Under the pieces are notes generated by a model. The model was not told the origin of the DNA. It saw nothing but the letters and a program-made list of their open reading frames with translations, and ran no database searches. From assembly GCF_010686655.1 (NCBI RefSeq), contig NZ_JAAGVY010000016.1, positions 20,970 through 84,969 of the forward strand: a stretch of 64,000 nt of DNA, given 5' to 3'. Numbering within the stretch: the stretch's first letter is position 1; the number at the start of each line of letters is the position of its first letter. The position numbers and the translations under genes are program-made. This document shows positions 61,432-64,000 of the stretch, one piece after another. The DNA is from Cryomorpha ignava (GTDB lineage: Bacteria; Bacteroidota; Bacteroidia; Flavobacteriales_D; Cryomorphaceae).

Positions 61432-61809
61432 GTGATAAGCGATATTAGAATTGACAAATTTGTGTGGGCTGTACGTTTGTACAAAACGCGCTCTATTGGT
61501 GCCGAGGCCGTAAAAACCGGTCAGGTATTACTCAATGATTCTCCTGTAAAGGCGGCTCAAACCGTTAAACCTGGAGACGTTTTAAAGATTAAGCGCAATC
61601 CCATTTGGCGTACCTACAAAATTAAAGAGCTGCTCAAAAATAGAGTGGGTGCAAAGCTTGTAGATCAATACATTGAAGATTGCACTGCTCCCGAAGAACT
61701 GGAAAAGCTTGAAATGATGAAGCTTATGCCCGGGTATGATCGAGAGAAAGGTGCAGGACGTCCAACCAAAAAAGAGCGCCGAGATTTAGATGGATGGGAC
61801 ACCTGGTAA
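61432..61809 (+). CDS. S4-domain RNA-binding protein (Hsp15-like)
   Basis: 125 residues from a GTG at 61432. The S4 fold is clear: IRIDKFVWAVRLYKTRSIGAEAVKTGQVLLNDSPVKAAQTVKPGDVLKI. Hsp15-type proteins bind 50S subunits carrying peptidyl-tRNA. The C-terminal tail is basic (EKGAGRPTKKERRDLDGW). The next gene starts 16 bp before its stop, so the pair is coupled. Confidence 0.85.
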   Translation: MISDIRIDKFVWAVRLYKTRSIGAEAVKTGQVLLNDSPVKAAQTVKPGDVLKIKRNPIWRTYKIKELLKNRVGAKLVDQYIEDCTAPEELEKLEMMKLMPGYDREKGAGRPTKKERRDLDGWDTW

Positions 61810-62327
61810 ACCTCACATTTAGAAAAGCCTTTGTTGCGGATATTCCACAACTTATTGACCTCGCCAAAGAAATTTGGCTTCCCACATTTGCGGTTTACTT
61901 CTCCGAAACGGAACTAAACAGTCTGTTTTCAGGAATGTACAATACCGATAGAATCACAGCCGATTTACAAAATCCCCATTACGCATTACACATTGTAGAA
62001 AATACTGCTCAAAAACCGGTTGGGTATTTCGCGACTGCTATAAAACCAACCTATTTAAAACTCGATAAGATTTATGTTTCTCCAAAACTTCAGGGCCAGG
62101 GTATCGGAAAATGGATTTTTGATGAAATCGTGAGACAGGCACGTGAGCAATCTCTGGACTCAATTCAGCTAAACGTTAATCGTCGTAATGCCCCGGCTAT
62201 TTCCTTCTATAAAAAATTAGGCTTTAAAATTATTAGGTCAGAAGATATTCCGGGGCCTAATGGTTTTGTTTATGACGATTTCGTGATGGAGTTTGAGGTT
62301 TCTGAGGGTATGTTGATCAAATACTAA
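61794..62327 (+). CDS. GNAT-family N-acetyltransferase
   Basis: 177 residues. The acetyl-CoA-binding motif is visible as YVSPKLQGQGIGKWIFDEI (Q-x-x-G-x-G), followed by IQLNVNRRNAPAISFYKKLGFKI, the hallmark end of the GNAT fold. Substrate unknown. It overlaps the S4 gene by 16 bp. Confidence 0.9.
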   Translation: MGHLVNLTFRKAFVADIPQLIDLAKEIWLPTFAVYFSETELNSLFSGMYNTDRITADLQNPHYALHIVENTAQKPVGYFATAIKPTYLKLDKIYVSPKLQGQGIGKWIFDEIVRQAREQSLDSIQLNVNRRNAPAISFYKKLGFKIIRSEDIPGPNGFVYDDFVMEFEVSEGMLIKY

Positions 62328-62464
62328 TTGCTAAATTTGGGTTATGCTATTCTTTACAAGCCGTATTTCGCAGAACTTTTCTTTTAGTATTAATATGCGG
62401 CAGTTTAAAGCAAGATTAAATACACGGTATATTAAGTTGAACCGAAAAAAATTTTAGGAGCAAG

Positions 62465-62984
62465 ATGCAGGAGTTAAAACTAAAAGATGTGGTTATAAGG
62501 AACAAAATCTTCATTGTTCGGGGAGAAAAGGTAATGTTAGATCAAGACCTTTCAGAACTCTATCAAGTTCAGACAAAAGCTTTAAATCAAGCTGTCAAAA
62601 GGAATAGCAAGAGATTGCCAGAAGATTTCATGTTTCAACTAACATCTGAAGAATGGAAAAACTTGAAGTCACAAATTGTGACCACAAGTTGGGCGAAGAA
62701 CAGAGCCTTATGCTTTTACTGAGCAAGGAGTTGCTATGTTATCGAGTGTATTGAATAGTGATACTGCAATTGATGTAAATATTCAAATTATTAGAGTTTT
62801 CACAAAAATTAGAGAAGTTCTACTAAATGATAAGGACATGCTTCTAAAGTTTGAAAAAATAGAAAAGAAGGCAACAGAACATGATTAAGATATTCAGGTA
62901 ATATTTAAGTATTTGAAGAAATTGCTGAATGATCCCAATCCACCAAGGAAATCAATTGGTTACAAAAGAAAAGGAGATAATTAA
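62465..62984 (+). pseudogene. ORF6N-domain protein, inactivated by frameshift and nonsense mutation
   Basis: The N-terminus is intact ([46 protein letters not shown]), the pattern of ORF6N DNA-associated domains. Near 62690 one base is missing; the other frame resumes with [22 protein letters not shown]. After ATEHD a TAA (62886-62888) replaces a codon, and the same frame continues DIQVIFKYLKKLLNDPNPP to the true stop at 62982-62984. At least two disabling changes, so it is a pseudogene. ORF6N proteins are usually phage- or defence-linked. Confidence 0.85.
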
Positions 62985-63134
62985 TTAATCTTCACGAAGA
63001 TGATGTTTAAATCCTATCATCAATGCTACCCAAAAATCCTTTTCAATAGATTGAGGAGGTAAACCAAGCTTATTAGAAATATCTCGATAGATATTCTTTT
63101 TCTCGTGATCCGGTATTTGAAAAAACTTAATCAT
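62985..63134 (-). pseudogene. AbiEii-type nucleotidyltransferase toxin, N-terminal remnant
   Basis: 49 residues starting at the ATG at 63134: MIKFFQIPDHEKKNIYRDIS, then NKLGLPPQSIEKDFWV. This is the opening of AbiEii/AbiGii nucleotidyltransferase toxins (EKxxI ... GLPPxxxEKDFWV). The real proteins are about 250-300 residues; this stops at a TAA one base from the ORF6N pseudogene end, so nearly all of it is gone. The start ATG overlaps the stop of the preceding antitoxin remnant as ATGA (63134-63131), the classic coupling of AbiEi/AbiEii operons. Confidence 0.8.
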
Positions 63135-63174
63135 AACGCTTTTAGTATGACTCTTCTAATCCATACGGGTGCAA

Positions 63175-63497
63175 AGCAATGTCATTAAGTTAAAGAAAAC
63201 TCGCTGGCACGCGTCACGCTCCGCTGTCATCTGAGATGCTGCGGTAAAAACGAACCATATACATTTAGACTCGGTTTTGACATCATTTTTGCGAAAAGGC
63301 AAAAATGTCGCCAAAACCTAAATTCCTGACATTCAATAACCCAGGGCTACGCTGCGCTGCACCCTGGGCTATTGAATGTCAGCCTTTCAGGCCTTAACGG
63401 CATCGCTGTTTATTATAAGACTTTGAGTTTACGCCACTTTAAGAGCTAGGCCATTTTAGCGCTTTTAAACTATAAAAACCTCAACTTAATGACATTG
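63175..63497. mobile_element. MITE-like element, about 323 bp, with 15-bp terminal inverted repeats and 8-bp target duplication
   Basis: Ends CAATGTCATTAAGTT (63177-63191) and AACTTAATGACATTG (63483-63497) are perfect inverted repeats. The word GGGTGCAA flanks both sides (63167-63174 and 63498-63505), an apparent 8-bp target duplication. Inside is a long hairpin, CTGACATTCAATAACCCAGG (63326-63345) against CCTGGGCTATTGAATGTCAG (63363-63382), with a GC-rich loop. There is no coding sequence. The insertion splits the antitoxin remnant. Confidence 0.75.
63326..63382. repeat. Long palindrome (21-bp arms) inside the MITE-like element
   Basis: Arms 63326-63346 and 63362-63382 pair over 21 bases with one G-T wobble around a 15-base loop (CTACGCTGCGCTGCA). 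It could fold in RNA or single-stranded DNA. Confidence 0.85.
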
Positions 63498-63627
63498 GGG
63501 TGCAAGGAGTATATCATGCCTAAGTGCTATTTCATTTTCTTTTTTGAGCATTCCACTGATGATTATTCTGATATTCTGATTCTCACTTGAATGAAATTTA
63601 AATGCTTTAGAATTATCACTAAGGTTT

Positions 63628-64000
63628 CGACTCTCCGCTTAACAGCGGCATAAAATTCTCGCATCAGGGCACAAAAATCCCCTGTGAAAACTGAGGATTC
63701 TGTTGTCCCACTAAGGCTTACCGCCCTGCGGCGGCATAAACTTCTCGCCCCAAAGTAGTCCAACAACAAAAACCCTCGTAAAAACGAGGGTTTTTGTTGT
63801 CCCACTAGGGCTTACCGCCCTGCGGCGGCATAAACTTCTCGCCCCAAAGTAGTCCAACAAAAAAAACCCTCGTAAAAACGAGGGTTTTTGTTGTCCCACT
63901 AGGGCTTACCGCCCTGCGGCGGCATAAACTTCTCGCCCCAAAGTAGTCCAACAAAAAAAACCCTCGTAAAAACGAGGGTTTTTGTTGTCCCACTAGGGCT
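63628..64000. repeat. Tandem array of 94-bp palindromic repeats, running off the window
   Basis: Copies starting GTTGTCCCACT begin at 63702, 63796, 63890 and 63984, exactly 94 bases apart; the last is cut by the window end. A diverged half copy fills 63628-63701. Each unit holds ACAAAAAAAACCCTCG-TAAAAA-CGAGGGTTTTTGT, a strong hairpin usable as a terminator on both strands, and CGCCCTGCGGCGGC plus CTTCTCGCCCCAAAG. The units are over 95 percent identical, so they are young or homogenised. Reading frames across it are only repeat translations. A full copy number needs sequence beyond 64000. Confidence 0.9.

Larger units (their letters stand above)
63131..63627 (-). pseudogene. DUF6088 (AbiEi-type) antitoxin C-terminal remnant, split by an inserted element
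   Basis: Two coding pieces on the minus strand read as one protein when the element at 63175-63497 and one 8-bp target copy are removed: AFKFHSSENQNIRIIISGML ... ALRHDILLAP (63506-63627) joins VWIRRVILKAL (63131-63166). The end HDxxLxPxWIRxxI is the C-terminal signature of DUF6088/AbiEi antitoxins, which pair with AbiEii toxins in type IV systems. Further upstream the sequence runs into repeat DNA, so the N-terminal half is missing too. Confidence 0.75.

Noticed and set aside
63563..63993. Minus-strand coding frames over the repeat array
   Set aside because: They are translations of the 94-bp unit in successive frames and have no independent coding character.
63628..64000. CRISPR array
   Set aside because: The repeats abut with no variable spacers, the unit is 94 bp and there are no cas genes.
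63628..64000. Integron attC cassette array
   Set aside because: GTTGGAC fits a core site on one strand but its partner does not match RYYYAAC, and there are no cassette genes.

Overview
The window looks like chromosomal DNA of a marine-type Bacteroidota, most likely order Flavobacteriales. The evidence is: many secreted proteins with type IX secretion (T9SS) C-terminal sorting domains, lipoproteins with a short Cys lipobox, AT-rich intergenic DNA with TAnnTTTG-type -7 promoter boxes, Flavobacteriia-style families (HYC_CC_PP, DUF4386, DUF6326, DUF6088/AbiEii, ORF6N), and frequent TTG/GTG starts with weak Shine-Dalgarno sites. The assignment below order level is inference.

Layout. 0-1.1 kb: end of a beta-barrel-like protein and an AraC remnant. 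1.2-10.3 kb: a copper-handling island: a cytosolic Cys-rich Csp-like copper store, a multicopper oxidase fused to a CopB-like barrel, a DUF305 membrane protein, an HYC_CC_PP protein, a T9SS-sorted MbnP-like protein, two tandem di-heme MbnH/MauG-type peroxidases and a T9SS-sorted beta-propeller. 10.5-23 kb: mixed secreted proteins and lipoproteins, Tag glycosylase, a DUF4143 ATPase with a striking palindromic upstream site, a TPR histidine kinase/NarL-type regulator pair followed by two exported proteins, two small membrane proteins and a GT9 glycosyltransferase. 23-31 kb: TatD, asparaginase, tRNA-Ser(GGA), an ExbB/ExbD energising operon with a detached third ExbD, a CPBP protease and DusB. 31-34.1 kb: a decayed mobile-element patch (nonsense-interrupted IS4-family remnant, frameshifted IS982-family copy with intact terminal repeats and a 7-bp target duplication, and a repeat family on both sides). 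34.1-47 kb: LolC/E-like permease, RbfA, HflX, tyrosine/homogentisate catabolism (HppD, HmgA), two tandem T9SS proteins, threonine dehydrogenase and CysS. 47-62.3 kb: PolA, two tandem T9SS M43 metalloproteases, a cystathionine-synthase-type enzyme, a flippase-like protein with a dockerin-like calcium loop, ArsC-like protein, YicC-Gmk-NadD, an S4 protein and a GNAT enzyme. 62.4-64 kb: a genetic graveyard: an ORF6N pseudogene, and an AbiE-type toxin-antitoxin remnant whose antitoxin is split by a roughly 320-bp MITE-like element and which runs into an array of 94-bp palindromic repeats that leaves the window.

The most coherent system is the copper island. MbnP/MbnH pairs are known to couple di-heme oxidation of a tryptophan to copper binding; here the MbnP-like protein carries a T9SS sorting domain and is followed by two peroxidases and a T9SS propeller, suggesting a surface copper-capture module. 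The most unusual DNA structures are the 94-bp array, the MITE-like element with its 21-bp-arm hairpin, and the inverted repeat upstream of the DUF4143 ATPase. No CRISPR array, rRNA operon, prophage or integrase was seen.
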